A stretch of DNA of 64,000 nt from Serratia marcescens. GTDB lineage: Bacteria > Pseudomonadota > Gammaproteobacteria > Enterobacterales > Enterobacteriaceae. Shown in pieces: positions 1 to 9,058 of the stretch. Both the position numbers and the translations under genes were made by a program. Location: positions 1 to 64,000 of the forward strand of contig NZ_VFMJ01000002.1 in NCBI RefSeq assembly GCF_006715005.1. Direction: 5' to 3'. Below the pieces are notes generated by a model, which was not told the origin of the DNA, searched no databases, and saw only the letters and a list, made by a program, of their open reading frames with translations. The number at the start of each line of letters is the position of its first letter. Position 1 is the stretch's first letter.

Positions 1-379
1 GCGCAATATAAACGCCAAATACGCGGATCAGCGTCAGCATGGCGTTCGCGGCATCGGCCGCCACGCCAAAGGTACCGACATCCACATAGCTGATGGCGTC
101 GAAGGTCGCCCCCTGCCACCCCACCTGTCTGGCGGCAGCCCCGATCATTTGATCTAACCCCGCCAGCCCGCCGCACAGCAGCAACCAGGCGATAACCTTC
201 CCTCCACCGGCGGCCTGCCCCGGCGACTTGCGCGAAGCACTGGCGTGGTGGGCCAGAAAAGTTATCGCGCCCACCACGGCAAACAGCATGGCCAGCGTAA
301 ACCCCAAACGGGTAAACGCCCCCTGCACGTTGTGGGCAAGATTAACCAGCAGCTGGATAGCATCACTTCCGTTAGGCAT
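1..379 (-). CDS. traQ: TraQ-like conjugal transfer membrane protein, 3' end missing
   Basis: The gene starts with ATG at 379 on the minus strand and runs out of the window, so only about 126 N-terminal residues are visible. They show a hydrophobic segment at about residues 25-43 (FTLAMLFAVVGAITFLA), a second one at about 62-76 (VIAWLLLCGGLAGL), and a further weakly hydrophobic stretch near the cut edge. It lies 10 bp downstream of the traP-like gene at the 3' end of an operon ordered traH-I-J-K-primase-L-M-N-O-P, which is where traQ lies in IncI plasmids such as R64. The name rests on position and topology. IncI TraQ is an inner-membrane protein of the Dot/Icm-like transfer apparatus whose exact role is not defined. 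Confidence 0.65.
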   Translation of the reverse strand, partial: MPNGSDAIQLLVNLAHNVQGAFTRLGFTLAMLFAVVGAITFLAHHASASRKSPGQAAGGGKVIAWLLLCGGLAGLDQMIGAAARQVGWQGATFDAISYVDVGTFGVAADAANAMLTLIRVFGVYIA

Positions 380-389
380 AGCACTTACC

Positions 390-1109
390 TCACTTCAGTA
401 CGCCTGCGCTGGTGCTGACTTCACGCGCCTGCGCATCTATGCCGGTGATCGTCACTCGCCCAAGCCGATCGCCCGCTTTGACCGCCCAGGTTTTACCCTG
501 CCAGTACACCCACGCCATGCCATTTTGCACCGCATCAAGCCGCATGCCGGCAAGCGCAGAACGGACCCGGGGAACCGCACGGTCGTTAACCTGCGACACC
601 ACGGCTACGGGCTTTGCTTCAAGCACGGACAACCGGACAAGCAGTTGGTTGTTCTGCGCCTGCAGGTCTGCCATTTGCTGTTTCATCGTGGCCAGCGCGG
701 TACTCTGCGTTTTAACCGTATCCGACAAACGGGAAATCGCCGTGCGGTTGGTTTCAGCAAAAGAACGGACACCTCCGACCATGGTAGCGACGTCGTTTTG
801 CAGTTGAACCGAATCCGCGCTCCCGGCAGAGGTAACGGGTGCCAACGTCACTGGCGCCGGAGATTGCACATACTCAGATTCACTAAATGCGTCCGGTGTT
901 GCTGCCGAACCGCTATCACCGCCATTCAAATCTGGGGCAAACAGATAAACTGCCGACAGTCCCAGTGTAAGAACGGCACCAGCCAGCCAGGGCAATGTGA
1001 GGCCAAACAGCAACTTGCGTTGCATTAAGCCAGGCTTGGCGGGCATAGGATGTGTTGGCGGAGATTCAGGCGGGGTGGATACTGTCGGGGCAGTTGAAAA
1101 TTCACTCAT
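390..1109 (-). CDS. traP: TraP-like conjugal transfer protein
   Basis: A 239-aa protein. The ATG at 1109 is chosen because a GGGAG ribosome site lies 8 nt upstream. A proline-rich cytoplasmic N-terminus is followed by one membrane segment at about residues 33-53 (LLFGLTLPWLAGAVLTLGLS), a coiled-coil-like stretch around residues 90-150, and a C-terminal globular end (VYWQGKTWAVKAGDRLGRVTITGIDA) that resembles a small periplasmic beta domain. Length and topology fit IncI TraP (about 235 aa), a component of the transfer machinery. Its start overlaps the preceding 115-aa gene by 8 nt, so the two are probably translationally coupled. Confidence 0.75.
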   Translation of the reverse strand: MSEFSTAPTVSTPPESPPTHPMPAKPGLMQRKLLFGLTLPWLAGAVLTLGLSAVYLFAPDLNGGDSGSAATPDAFSESEYVQSPAPVTLAPVTSAGSADSVQLQNDVATMVGGVRSFAETNRTAISRLSDTVKTQSTALATMKQQMADLQAQNNQLLVRLSVLEAKPVAVVSQVNDRAVPRVRSALAGMRLDAVQNGMAWVYWQGKTWAVKAGDRLGRVTITGIDAQAREVSTSAGVLK

Positions 1110-1449
1110 ATCTATTCTCCCGAGTAATCTTCTGGACCAGATGCTCATGTGCACACTCTGCGGCTTCCGGCCACGGGTTCATCGACGCCGCTTGCTCGAG
1201 GTTTACGCTGGGCAGGCCGTTGAAGTAACTCTCGAGCGCAACGCGCCCCTTTTCAAACCGATGATCGGTATGCATAAGACGGTACAACTCGGACACCCTA
1301 TCTGAAGATACCCAGTCCTGAAGCAACCTGGGGGATATCACGTCAGGCTCACAGGCGTGCAAGCAGGCCAGCGCACAGTTCAGCGCCTGCCGTAGTTGAC
1401 CTTCATTTAGCTGTTTTCGAGTAATGCCCGGATCAATTTTTCGTGCCAT
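1102..1449 (-). CDS. Unknown 115-aa protein between traO and traP
   Basis: ATG at 1449 with AAGGG 8 nt upstream. The gene starts 11 nt after traO ends and overlaps the traP start by 8 nt, so it is part of the transfer operon. The product is soluble, helical and acidic at its C-terminal half, with no signal peptide, membrane segment or motif that I recognise. From memory, R64-type operons go directly from traO to traP, so this looks like an extra gene of this lineage. A role in transfer is inferred only from the tight spacing. Confidence 0.65.
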   Translation of the reverse strand: MARKIDPGITRKQLNEGQLRQALNCALACLHACEPDVISPRLLQDWVSSDRVSELYRLMHTDHRFEKGRVALESYFNGLPSVNLEQAASMNPWPEAAECAHEHLVQKITRENRYE

Positions 1450-1459
1450 GGGATAGCCC

Positions 1460-2806
1460 TTATTGCTGTTGCAGCCTGCGCTGCGCTTCGATTCGTGCCT
1501 GTGTCTGTGACCGCCAGTCACTCTCTGTCCGCGGCATGCTTTCCGTCGGTGTCACCACCGGTGATGTGACCATGGGCGCCGCCGTTGTCCCCGCGTTGAC
1601 CGCATCGGTTGAGTAAACCCCGCGCATGAACTGGATCGCGACCACCTGTTGCTTATCGACAAGGACCTGTTTCGGCGGTAACCGTGCCGCATCACTGCTC
1701 AGCACGTTTGCCGCCTGGCTGGCGGCGCCGCCGGCAATAACACCGGCAACGGCTTTACCATCCGGGGTACCCGGCCGCGTCGTCACTGCATTGAAGCCGT
1801 TCGTTACTACCTGCGTATTGGCTTGCGCATACATCTCGCCGATACCGCCGATCCCCTTCATCACCGCCGGCAATACAATGCGCGAGAAGTAATGGTTATT
1901 GACGTGGGAGGCGACGCTCGGCACCAGGCTCTCATCATTCAACGCATACGCGTCAACCTGATAGTTGACGCCCCCAAAGGCCATTTCGGTGAAGTGGATC
2001 ACGACCCCATCTCCCGCCAACTTCGCGCCGGTGGGAGCTTTAAGTACCGCGCCGGCATAAGGCCCCGATACAAACTTCCCCAAGACAGGCGTCGTGCTGT
2101 TATCCGAATCCACACCGATATCAATCACACCCGGTCCGCGCCAGTAGGGAGGGATGACCACAGAAGGCGTGACCAGTGCCCCCCCCTGACCGGTATTCAG
2201 CGAGGCCATTTGCACCGATACGTTGCCTGGCAAACTGGCACTCCAGCTGCCAAAGCCCGAAACATCATCACCGCGTCCTCCGGGTGCATTACCCTCCCCG
2301 CCGCCAAGTGCCTGAGCCAGTTGTATACCGGCGGGTGGTGTTGTCGAATCCGCTCGCGGCGTCATCTGTGCCAGTAACGCATCCAGCGCTTTCTGACGCC
2401 GCTCGTCCTGCCGTTGCCTGTCAGCATCGGCCTGACGTGAATCACTGCGTCCCTGTCGGACAGTGGGGGCTGCCGATGGTTTTCGCGTATTTGCAGTCTG
2501 TGAGGGCAGCGTTACCGGCTCCTGCTCCAGCGGGATAGACGCGATAAAGCTGCTGTTGCGTTGCTGCGCGGCCGTCACGCCTTCCTGGTTGTACTGGCGC
2601 AGTAGCTCTCGATACGCCGGTGTCTCAGTCCCTTTACTGTGTACCGACGCCCCGACGCGATTGATATCAACCTGGGATGGCGCCGGCGGAGGCGTCGCCA
2701 GCCAGCTCCAGAGAAAATAAGTCCCCCCCACCAACGCCACCACGGCAGAGGCCACCAGAGTCAATGTCAGTTTTTTATCCCTTCCTGCATCATTTTCACT
2801 CGCCAT
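1460..2806 (-). CDS. traO: TraO, DotG/IcmE/VirB10-type core complex protein
   Basis: A 448-aa protein starting at ATG 2806, behind GGAG and 3 nt after traN ends. A short cytoplasmic N-terminus is followed by a membrane segment at about residues 13-34 (KLTLTLVASAVVALVGGTYFLW), a long low-complexity and charged linker (about 90-150, Q/R/D-rich), and a C-terminal domain with features of the TrbI/VirB10 fold (GVVIHFTEM, IQFMRGVYS). DotG-family proteins span the envelope and form the secretion channel together with DotH and the DotC/DotD lipoproteins. Length and position match IncI TraO. It acts in the inner membrane and periplasm of the donor. Confidence 0.88.
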   Translation of the reverse strand: MASENDAGRDKKLTLTLVASAVVALVGGTYFLWSWLATPPPAPSQVDINRVGASVHSKGTETPAYRELLRQYNQEGVTAAQQRNSSFIASIPLEQEPVTLPSQTANTRKPSAAPTVRQGRSDSRQADADRQRQDERRQKALDALLAQMTPRADSTTPPAGIQLAQALGGGEGNAPGGRGDDVSGFGSWSASLPGNVSVQMASLNTGQGGALVTPSVVIPPYWRGPGVIDIGVDSDNSTTPVLGKFVSGPYAGAVLKAPTGAKLAGDGVVIHFTEMAFGGVNYQVDAYALNDESLVPSVASHVNNHYFSRIVLPAVMKGIGGIGEMYAQANTQVVTNGFNAVTTRPGTPDGKAVAGVIAGGAASQAANVLSSDAARLPPKQVLVDKQQVVAIQFMRGVYSTDAVNAGTTAAPMVTSPVVTPTESMPRTESDWRSQTQARIEAQRRLQQQ

Positions 2807-2809
2807 GTC

Positions 2810-3799
2810 TTACTCCAGAGAAATGTTCAGCGCGGTGGTTTTTCCCATAACGGAAAACGTCACATAAGGCGTTACCGGCAACTTCCACAGGTGAGTGCCA
2901 TCGGCAGAGGAAAGCGTCGCTTCAAACTCATCACGAATATCCGCGCGCGATCGGATGTACAAATCATCCCCCAGTTGCCATACCGTCGTGTCCGGTACGC
3001 CCCCCGTCACTTTGAGCCGCCGCGCCTCTTTAGGCGGAATGCCGTCAAGGAAGGTCTGCAGCGTACTGTCATGCAGGCCAATGCGACTTTCCGGGATCGC
3101 TGTCGCTTTGGCCGCTGGGCCGCGCCGTGGAACACGCATATCGAGCCGGCTGTCTACTGTCCAGGTTTTGGCAGCCGTATCCGGTTCGCCGCTGGTGACA
3201 TTCAGCACGATGGGCACGGACAGCCCACTCAGATAAACGGTGATATTGCCGCTGACAAAAGGTTGCTTGGCATAGACCACCATTACCGGGCTGTCGGGCA
3301 CCCAGTAAATCTGGAAGGCCGGATTACCGCTGATCGGCGCTGCACCCAATTTCCAGGGAGCACCGGTGCTGTCGATAAACGTCAGCGAACTGGGGTAGTT
3401 CATTGCCGTTCGCACCAGAGGCAAACTGGCCCCCGGCGCCAGATCGACGGTCAGCGCGCTGATGCGTGGTACCACCGCCACGGGAGGTGATGTCATCGCC
3501 CGGTTCACCTCGGACTGACGCGCCCGCAACTGCCTGATCTCATCCGGCGTCAGTGGGGATACGGCCTCCTCAGCCTGGGCATACAACGGTGAAGGCGGTG
3601 GCAGTGGATCGTTACCAGATAATCCGGCGCCATTCGGTAATGGTGGTTCAGATATCGGCCTCGCAGCCGGTGCCGCCGGCACCGCGGCCGTGGGCGCTTG
3701 ACTTTGTGACCAACCCGACGGCGCAGAGGCAGCAGGTGCCTCTGCCCAGGCCGGCGCCGTCATCAGCGCCAGCAAAGTGCACATAAGGGTATTTTTCAT
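2810..3799 (-). CDS. traN: TraN, DotH/IcmK-type outer-membrane core protein
   Basis: A 329-aa protein with a clear Sec signal peptide (MKNTLMCTLLALMTAPAWAEA), then a proline-rich linker and a C-terminal DotH/IcmK domain (about 110-329) with motifs such as PLVRTAMNYPSSLTFIDSTG and GNITVYLSGLSVPIVLNV. The length is almost the same as R64 TraN (about 328 aa). DotH proteins form the outer-membrane ring of type IVB secretion systems with the DotD (TraH) and DotC (TraI) lipoproteins, both of which are encoded upstream here. It is preceded by traM with an 8-nt gap and followed by traO with a 3-nt gap. Confidence 0.9.
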   Translation of the reverse strand: MKNTLMCTLLALMTAPAWAEAPAASAPSGWSQSQAPTAAVPAAPAARPISEPPLPNGAGLSGNDPLPPPSPLYAQAEEAVSPLTPDEIRQLRARQSEVNRAMTSPPVAVVPRISALTVDLAPGASLPLVRTAMNYPSSLTFIDSTGAPWKLGAAPISGNPAFQIYWVPDSPVMVVYAKQPFVSGNITVYLSGLSVPIVLNVTSGEPDTAAKTWTVDSRLDMRVPRRGPAAKATAIPESRIGLHDSTLQTFLDGIPPKEARRLKVTGGVPDTTVWQLGDDLYIRSRADIRDEFEATLSSADGTHLWKLPVTPYVTFSVMGKTTALNISLE

Positions 3800-3807
3800 G
3801 GGGAACC

Positions 3808-4515
3808 TCAGTTGGCGTTTGTCGAAATCATTTGAGTGACTTCAAGTCCCGCCGGCTTTTCCTGAACATCGGCGCGCTGGATGCGCAGAGTGAAGATAAA
3901 ACGTTGGGCCGGCGTGCTGGTTTGCTGGCCATCAAGCTTGAGGGTAACCGGGTACTGGAATTCCCAGGTAAAACGATCGCCAAGTAACCCTTTGCTGCGT
4001 ATGACGCCAGGCGCCACATCAACCGACAGGTTCATCCGCTGATTTTTCACTGCGGCAAGGATGTTTGACGATGTCAGGGCCTTGTTATAGCCCTCAAACC
4101 CCTGGTCGTTAAAACGCGGCTCCACGCGCGTCATCTGTGCGCGATAGTGAACAAAATCAAGCGTAAAGCCTTGACGTAAAGTATCGGCGCCAAATGCAGC
4201 GACATCCTCCGAGCTAAACGCCGGAATGTTTGTCGGTTTGGCAGGCGTCAGCCGTCCTTTCTCAGTTGCAAAGTATTTGACCGGGGGGTGTGCAACCTGC
4301 CACCCCAGATACCCGTTGAGGGAAAGTGACAGCACCAATGCCACGCACAACCACACCACGACGTTCAGGCAGCGATGAGCAAAAGCCGCGCCCAGCTCAC
4401 GCTGGCGCTGCATGGACAGGGCGTGTGCATAGGCACGCGCCTCATCGTCTGAGGCCGGGGGTGCCATGTTCGGCGCCAGTGCCACCTCGGCAGAACTCTG
4501 TTCTTGCGTTTGCAT
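3808..4515 (-). CDS. traM: TraM, DotI/IcmL-type inner-membrane protein
   Basis: A 235-aa protein. The ATG at 4515 follows an AAGGAG site. One membrane segment lies at about residues 49-68 (LNVVVWLCVALVLSLSLNGY). The following periplasmic domain has the DotI/IcmL layout (FVHYRAQMTRVEPRFNDQGF, then VTLKLDGQQTSTPAQRFIFTL and a C-terminal RIQRADVQEKPAGLEVTQM). DotI proteins form a VirB8-like scaffold in the inner membrane of type IVB transfer systems. It sits between traL and traN, as in R64. Confidence 0.9.
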   Translation of the reverse strand: MQTQEQSSAEVALAPNMAPPASDDEARAYAHALSMQRQRELGAAFAHRCLNVVVWLCVALVLSLSLNGYLGWQVAHPPVKYFATEKGRLTPAKPTNIPAFSSEDVAAFGADTLRQGFTLDFVHYRAQMTRVEPRFNDQGFEGYNKALTSSNILAAVKNQRMNLSVDVAPGVIRSKGLLGDRFTWEFQYPVTLKLDGQQTSTPAQRFIFTLRIQRADVQEKPAGLEVTQMISTNAN

Positions 4516-4523
4516 GGGTCTCC

Positions 4524-4877
4524 TTAACGCCCCGTGAACTCTTGCCACGGGTCAATGGTGCCGGGGATGTAGTCGTTGATCTTGTCAACGGCCGCCTGAC
4601 AGACCTTCTCGGACACCTGGTTCATGATGTCGGCAAGGCTGGGGAACGTGGGCAGTTGGATAGTGGTTGTACGTATCCGCGACAAACAATCCTGTAACTG
4701 GTCAGAGGCATTCTGTTCTCGCGACGCCCAGGCTTCGGCGGCCCGTCGAGCCTGCTCATAACCGGCTTTGCTGCCGGCTTCAGCCGCAGCCCCCGCACGG
4801 CAGGTGGAGGCAAAACTGGTAGCCGGCAGACAGCACAACGCCGCAAGCAGTGCGGCGCACACGCTTTTTTTAAACAT
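4524..4877 (-). CDS. traL: TraL-like secreted transfer protein
   Basis: A 117-aa protein with an N-terminal signal peptide (MFKKSVCAALLAALCCLPATSFAS) and a mature part of about 93 residues containing three cysteines (STCRAG, LQDCLS, KVCQAA), which suggests disulfide bonding in the periplasm. It lies between the primase and traM. Its length agrees with IncI TraL (about 115 aa), a small protein of the transfer region with no assigned biochemical role. I see no catalytic motif. Confidence 0.75.
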   Translation of the reverse strand: MFKKSVCAALLAALCCLPATSFASTCRAGAAAEAGSKAGYEQARRAAEAWASREQNASDQLQDCLSRIRTTTIQLPTFPSLADIMNQVSEKVCQAAVDKINDYIPGTIDPWQEFTGR

Positions 4878-4903
4878 AAAGAGAGTCCTTTGCGGTCAGT
4901 GAG

Positions 4904-7900
4904 TTATATCGGGCGAGGGTCGCCCGGCTGCGCCTTTGGCGCTGCCGCCGGCGCGGCCTTTGGGGAAGCGTTCTCATCGCGCCAACGTTCGTCAAAACCC
5001 AGTCGGGAATGAAGCGCGGGCGGTAAGCTGGCAGGAGCATCCAGTTTGCCAATTCGAACCTGGCTATCACCTTCCAGCTTGAAGGCGATGTTCTCGCGAG
5101 GTACTGGCTGGCCACTGCTGCGGTTGATCCCATTCCCACAGCCTACAGGTCTCGCCCCCTCAGGGGTGATCGTGTTGAACACCATGGGAGGCGCATCGTC
5201 TCTGCCTGGTAGCGTCACCAGCACATGCTGATATTCCCCCTGATGGCGAACCACCCCCTGCAGATATGGGCCATCGCTGCGCACCAGGTATAGATCAAGA
5301 TGACCATCCTGCGTCCAGCTGCTGGCAACCGGCTCTCCCGCTCCCTTATCCATGGATGGCCGCGGTGCAGATAACACATCACCGGGTGTTTGACTGCCCT
5401 GACCATCTGGCCGCAGCCAGTACACCCCTTCCTGAGGCACTGCCGGCGGTGGCATATCAAGATGCAGCTGGTTGATGATGGCCGACTGGATTTTGGCAAA
5501 TCTTGCCGCATCAAATGCCGCCAACTTGACCCCATCATCCTGACCGGTACGTACCGTATCACCCCCGGTAGGGGTCAGAGACCACTGATTGCGATGCGCT
5601 GTTTTTGACTCAAAGTGGGTAACCACCCCCTGATCGTCTTTCTGCGGAACCTGCACGGTTACGGCTTCTTTCCCCAACCAGGTAAGCGTGGCCATTCGCC
5701 CAGGCTGAATACGGGTTTCACGTAACAGCCCCGCCAACTCCTTACCCCAAAATGTTTGCTTTCCTTCCCGTGTCCGCAGCGTAATGAACGAGCTTTGTGA
5801 TTCTCCGGGTTCAAAACGGAAAGGGGCGGTTCCACATTTGAGGACTTTGCCGGTGACACCCGCCGCCGCGGCTTTGTAGCTTTGGTGAATAGCGGCAGGA
5901 ATACCGCTGTCAGGCTGGGCGGCATTCTCTTGCTGCCTGGCTGCAGGATGATTCCGTGTCTCAACAACAGGCTCAGCTTCTTGCGGTGCGGCGGGCGGTG
6001 TGGCAGCTGCAGGGCCGGAATGGTGCACCGGCGATGTAGCCGGTTGCGATGCGGGGGAATTTTCCGGCATTGGCACGGCATCACCGGTGACAGCGTCACG
6101 AACTGGCACTGGCGTAGCCAACTTTTTCCGCGCATCTTCCAACATGGCCTGCTGGGCAGGGACCTTCATCGTCACATTGATTTCATGCCGGGCAATCAGG
6201 GCGATCGCTTTTTCCTGAAAAGCGTCACTGCCGGTCAATTCAATACGGCCGCGGTAATACTGTGCCGCCGTCAACAACGCCGCCAGTACCTTCTCATCGC
6301 TTTGGCTGGCCCCCTCCGCCATATCCAATCGGGAACCCCGATCGATGAACGCGGGTTCGTTATCCAGTTTGTAGAGAACCGCATTGTCCCCCTGCTTTTC
6401 CCATGACAGCCGCTGAAGTAACGCATCCTTGTCTATCAACGCCACATCAGGATCAGCCGCCTCGCTGCTCGGACGTGGCGGGCCCACCCAGATGGCATCG
6501 ACTGTTGATGATTTCTGAGCCTGTTCGGACTCAGAACGATGGGCCCATTGTGACGCCGGTATGGCATTTTCTAGCTGAGGTTCACTGTGTTGGCGAGGCG
6601 GCACACCCTCCAGGTCACTGACCGTATCGAATGGTATCTCCCGTGTCGGTTCAACAGCCTCAGGAATCGGTGCAATGTGTTCTGCAGCATCAACCGGTGC
6701 AGGTTCTGGCGCACTTCCTTCAGGATTAAGCCGTCCTGCCAGAGAAATAGGCGTGTCGCCGGAACGATCGGCTACATCAGAAACCACAGGGCCTTCTACA
6801 GGTTCGGCGCCCATATCAGGTAACGGTACGCCCGATGTCTCGGCTTGCGCGGCCCAGTACGCATAATCGTTAATATCGATCGGCGTTTCATCGACTACGG
6901 GAAGGTGATCCACAATCGGCTCAACAGGCCCGACATCGGCCTGAATAGAGGGCGGTTCTGTCGGCATCGGCGGCACTGCCTCAACCGGTGAAAACGGTGG
7001 TTCTTCCGGAATGGGCAGCGGAGCGCCATCGGATGGATGGTTCATTTTTTCTCTTTCCTCTTGGATAATATCCAGTGCACGGGCAATGTTGGCGGTCACG
7101 AGCAAACGTAGCCCATCCAGCCCTCGCGACTGGTGAAGGTCATTGAAATCGGTCAGCCCCAGTTTTTTTTCAGCATCAGTAAAGTCAGGCACAATTGCAG
7201 CACCGTAAGTCACTGATGACGCGGCCTGAGTAGCCATCATCACCCCTTTGTTCACCTTCTTTGCATGATCCAAATCGGCAAGGAAGATATGGGGGGTATC
7301 GGGATAACGCGCGTGCAGCACGTTGGCAATTGCGGCCATGTTGCCGGCATCAATGGTCATTACGACCGGCTGGCCAGTAGCAAGATTCAGGCTTCTGGCC
7401 GTGGCATACCCCTCGGCATACAACACTGGGGCGTCAGGCGTTAGCGGGCCGCCCACCACCAAGAAATTACCCTGCTTTGGCGCATCGCTGTAAAGCCGCT
7501 TATCACCGTCAGGCGTGATGTACTGCAAGGTGCGAAATTCACCCTCAGCATTAAAAAACGGCACCACCAGGGCACCGTTTTGAGTTTGTCGCAGCTCCGG
7601 CGTCGGGGATATCCCCTTTCGCACCAGATAAGGATGGGCAGGGTCTGCGCCCGGAAGCTTGTCGTATAGCGCCTGTGCTTTCGCTGTCTGTCGACGGTAA
7701 TTGACCTCTCGCGCCCGTTCAGCTTCATCGTGCGCCTGCCGGGCAGCCGCTCGAATGTGCAGCCGGGCAACGGGATCGGCTTCTGTTCCACTGGCTTTCC
7801 AATTCGTGACAGATTTTTCCGTCTCAGCTCGGTGATAGTTGATGAACCAACCGCCAGGGCGCCGATCGAGGAACCCACGATAAACACCGCTTTTTTGCCC

Positions 7901-8218
7901 CTTCTTGTCCTCCAGCGTAGCGACGCGATGCCGCTTCCCATCCATCACCGGCAACCCCTTCACGATTAACCCCGCCTGCGTAAGGGCATCATGAAATTCT
8001 GCCTGAGCATCACCGCCGCCAGTGCTGATGGTCTTGTCGGGTAACCAAGCCTTCACGCGATCGATATCACTCCCCGGACGCGCATACCACAGAACGGCAT
8101 CTTTATCCCAGGCCAGCGCCGAACGGCCATCGTCAAGTAGCCCTGCTGCTTTGCGAGCGTTTTCGCGTTCTTCATGGAGTACAGCCAGCCAAAGGCGGTG
8201 TTTGATTATTTGTCCCAC
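4904..8218 (-). CDS. Conjugative DNA primase, TraC/Sog type, with Toprim and LPD7 domains
   Basis: A 1104-aa protein starting at a GTG codon with AAGGAG 7 nt upstream. Residues about 8-60 resemble the DUF5710 domain (ALAWDKDAVLWYARPGSD). A Toprim-type primase domain follows at about 215-385 (VLYAEGYATARSLNLATGQP, then TIDAGN and PHIFLADLDHAKKVNKG). A long proline- and glutamate-rich linker spans about 390-620, an LPD7 domain lies near 625-700 (DMAEGASQSDEKVLAAL, IELTGSDAFQEKAIALI), and a C-terminal region extends to 1104. Such primases are transferred to the recipient and start complementary-strand synthesis on the incoming DNA. It lies between traK and traL, the slot of sog in IncI plasmids. 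No zinc ribbon is apparent. Confidence 0.85.
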   Translation of the reverse strand: MGQIIKHRLWLAVLHEERENARKAAGLLDDGRSALAWDKDAVLWYARPGSDIDRVKAWLPDKTISTGGGDAQAEFHDALTQAGLIVKGLPVMDGKRHRVATLEDKKGQKSGVYRGFLDRRPGGWFINYHRAETEKSVTNWKASGTEADPVARLHIRAAARQAHDEAERAREVNYRRQTAKAQALYDKLPGADPAHPYLVRKGISPTPELRQTQNGALVVPFFNAEGEFRTLQYITPDGDKRLYSDAPKQGNFLVVGGPLTPDAPVLYAEGYATARSLNLATGQPVVMTIDAGNMAAIANVLHARYPDTPHIFLADLDHAKKVNKGVMMATQAASSVTYGAAIVPDFTDAEKKLGLTDFNDLHQSRGLDGLRLLVTANIARALDIIQEEREKMNHPSDGAPLPIPEEPPFSPVEAVPPMPTEPPSIQADVGPVEPIVDHLPVVDETPIDINDYAYWAAQAETSGVPLPDMGAEPVEGPVVSDVADRSGDTPISLAGRLNPEGSAPEPAPVDAAEHIAPIPEAVEPTREIPFDTVSDLEGVPPRQHSEPQLENAIPASQWAHRSESEQAQKSSTVDAIWVGPPRPSSEAADPDVALIDKDALLQRLSWEKQGDNAVLYKLDNEPAFIDRGSRLDMAEGASQSDEKVLAALLTAAQYYRGRIELTGSDAFQEKAIALIARHEINVTMKVPAQQAMLEDARKKLATPVPVRDAVTGDAVPMPENSPASQPATSPVHHSGPAAATPPAAPQEAEPVVETRNHPAARQQENAAQPDSGIPAAIHQSYKAAAAGVTGKVLKCGTAPFRFEPGESQSSFITLRTREGKQTFWGKELAGLLRETRIQPGRMATLTWLGKEAVTVQVPQKDDQGVVTHFESKTAHRNQWSLTPTGGDTVRTGQDDGVKLAAFDAARFAKIQSAIINQLHLDMPPPAVPQEGVYWLRPDGQGSQTPGDVLSAPRPSMDKGAGEPVASSWTQDGHLDLYLVRSDGPYLQGVVRHQGEYQHVLVTLPGRDDAPPMVFNTITPEGARPVGCGNGINRSSGQPVPRENIAFKLEGDSQVRIGKLDAPASLPPALHSRLGFDERWRDENASPKAAPAAAPKAQPGDPRPI

Positions 8219-8386
8219 AGTGTTCTCCTTAACGTTGAAATATATTTCAGCGTTCTAAAAACCTATTTGGGTAGATGAAAGGAAGGACTACCATAATGCA
8301 TGAATTGTCTCAGCATGCCGACCATCAGCATTCACTCATTTATCACTTTGATGGTTTCATTTTCACAGAAATGGAAATCCTTATAC

Positions 8387-8998
8387 CTAAAATGTTGGCA
8401 GCATGAATAAAAAACCAACCAGTACTAAAGAGACAGCCATAATGATGAGCACCTCAATACTTCCAGCATCCTTGAGCACCAATAAAATACAAATAAAAAA
8501 ACTTATCAATGAACCAAGAGTGATTAATATCGCTAATCCTGTCACATCAAAAAAACACATGGCAATCGCGGTTATAATAAGAATAGCTGCATATATCGAC
8601 GGAAACACCGGAATTGCATAGGATATAGTTTCCCATTCACGTTGCCACCAACCTGGAGAGCAATGTTCAGAAATAGATGAGTCGTTCGGTCTGTCTTGTC
8701 CAACGGTGGCTCTGACTAGTTTTAAACGCGTAATGACCGACTGGATATCAGTTTCCACTGGTGACGGCGCGCTTCTGTTGCGCCGCAATCTAAACTTTTC
8801 AACTCTTAGTAAGTCGACAATACAAGATATTTTAACGTAACTCGGATTCCCGGAGAGGTGTGACTCATTCATAACCTCCTTAAACAAAGTTAAAATGACA
8901 GGGGCAGACTCCAAGTGACTGTAAGTTTCTGCAATTACATGATAAGTGCTGCGTAGTTCATTACATATAACGAACTCATCAGGTGATTTATTTGACAT
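8387..8998 (-). CDS. Unknown multi-pass membrane protein inside the transfer operon
   Basis: A 203-aa protein. The first 125 residues are soluble and rather polar. The last 75 hold three or four membrane segments (AIPVFPSIYAAILIITAIAMC, VTGLAILITLGSLISFFICILLV, IEVLIIMAVSLVLVGFLFML). The gene is visibly richer in A and T than traK before it and the primase after it, has a 167-bp spacer downstream, and interrupts the otherwise compact traH-Q order. I do not recognise the family. Its foreign composition and position suggest a later insertion, possibly an exclusion or surface-interaction function, but that is a guess. Confidence 0.65.
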   Translation of the reverse strand: MSNKSPDEFVICNELRSTYHVIAETYSHLESAPVILTLFKEVMNESHLSGNPSYVKISCIVDLLRVEKFRLRRNRSAPSPVETDIQSVITRLKLVRATVGQDRPNDSSISEHCSPGWWQREWETISYAIPVFPSIYAAILIITAIAMCFFDVTGLAILITLGSLISFFICILLVLKDAGSIEVLIIMAVSLVLVGFLFMLPTF

Positions 8999-9058
8999 AA
9001 AAACCTTGGGATTTAGCTAAGCTTGAGAAACTAACGTTTTTAAATCCAGTTCTGACCG

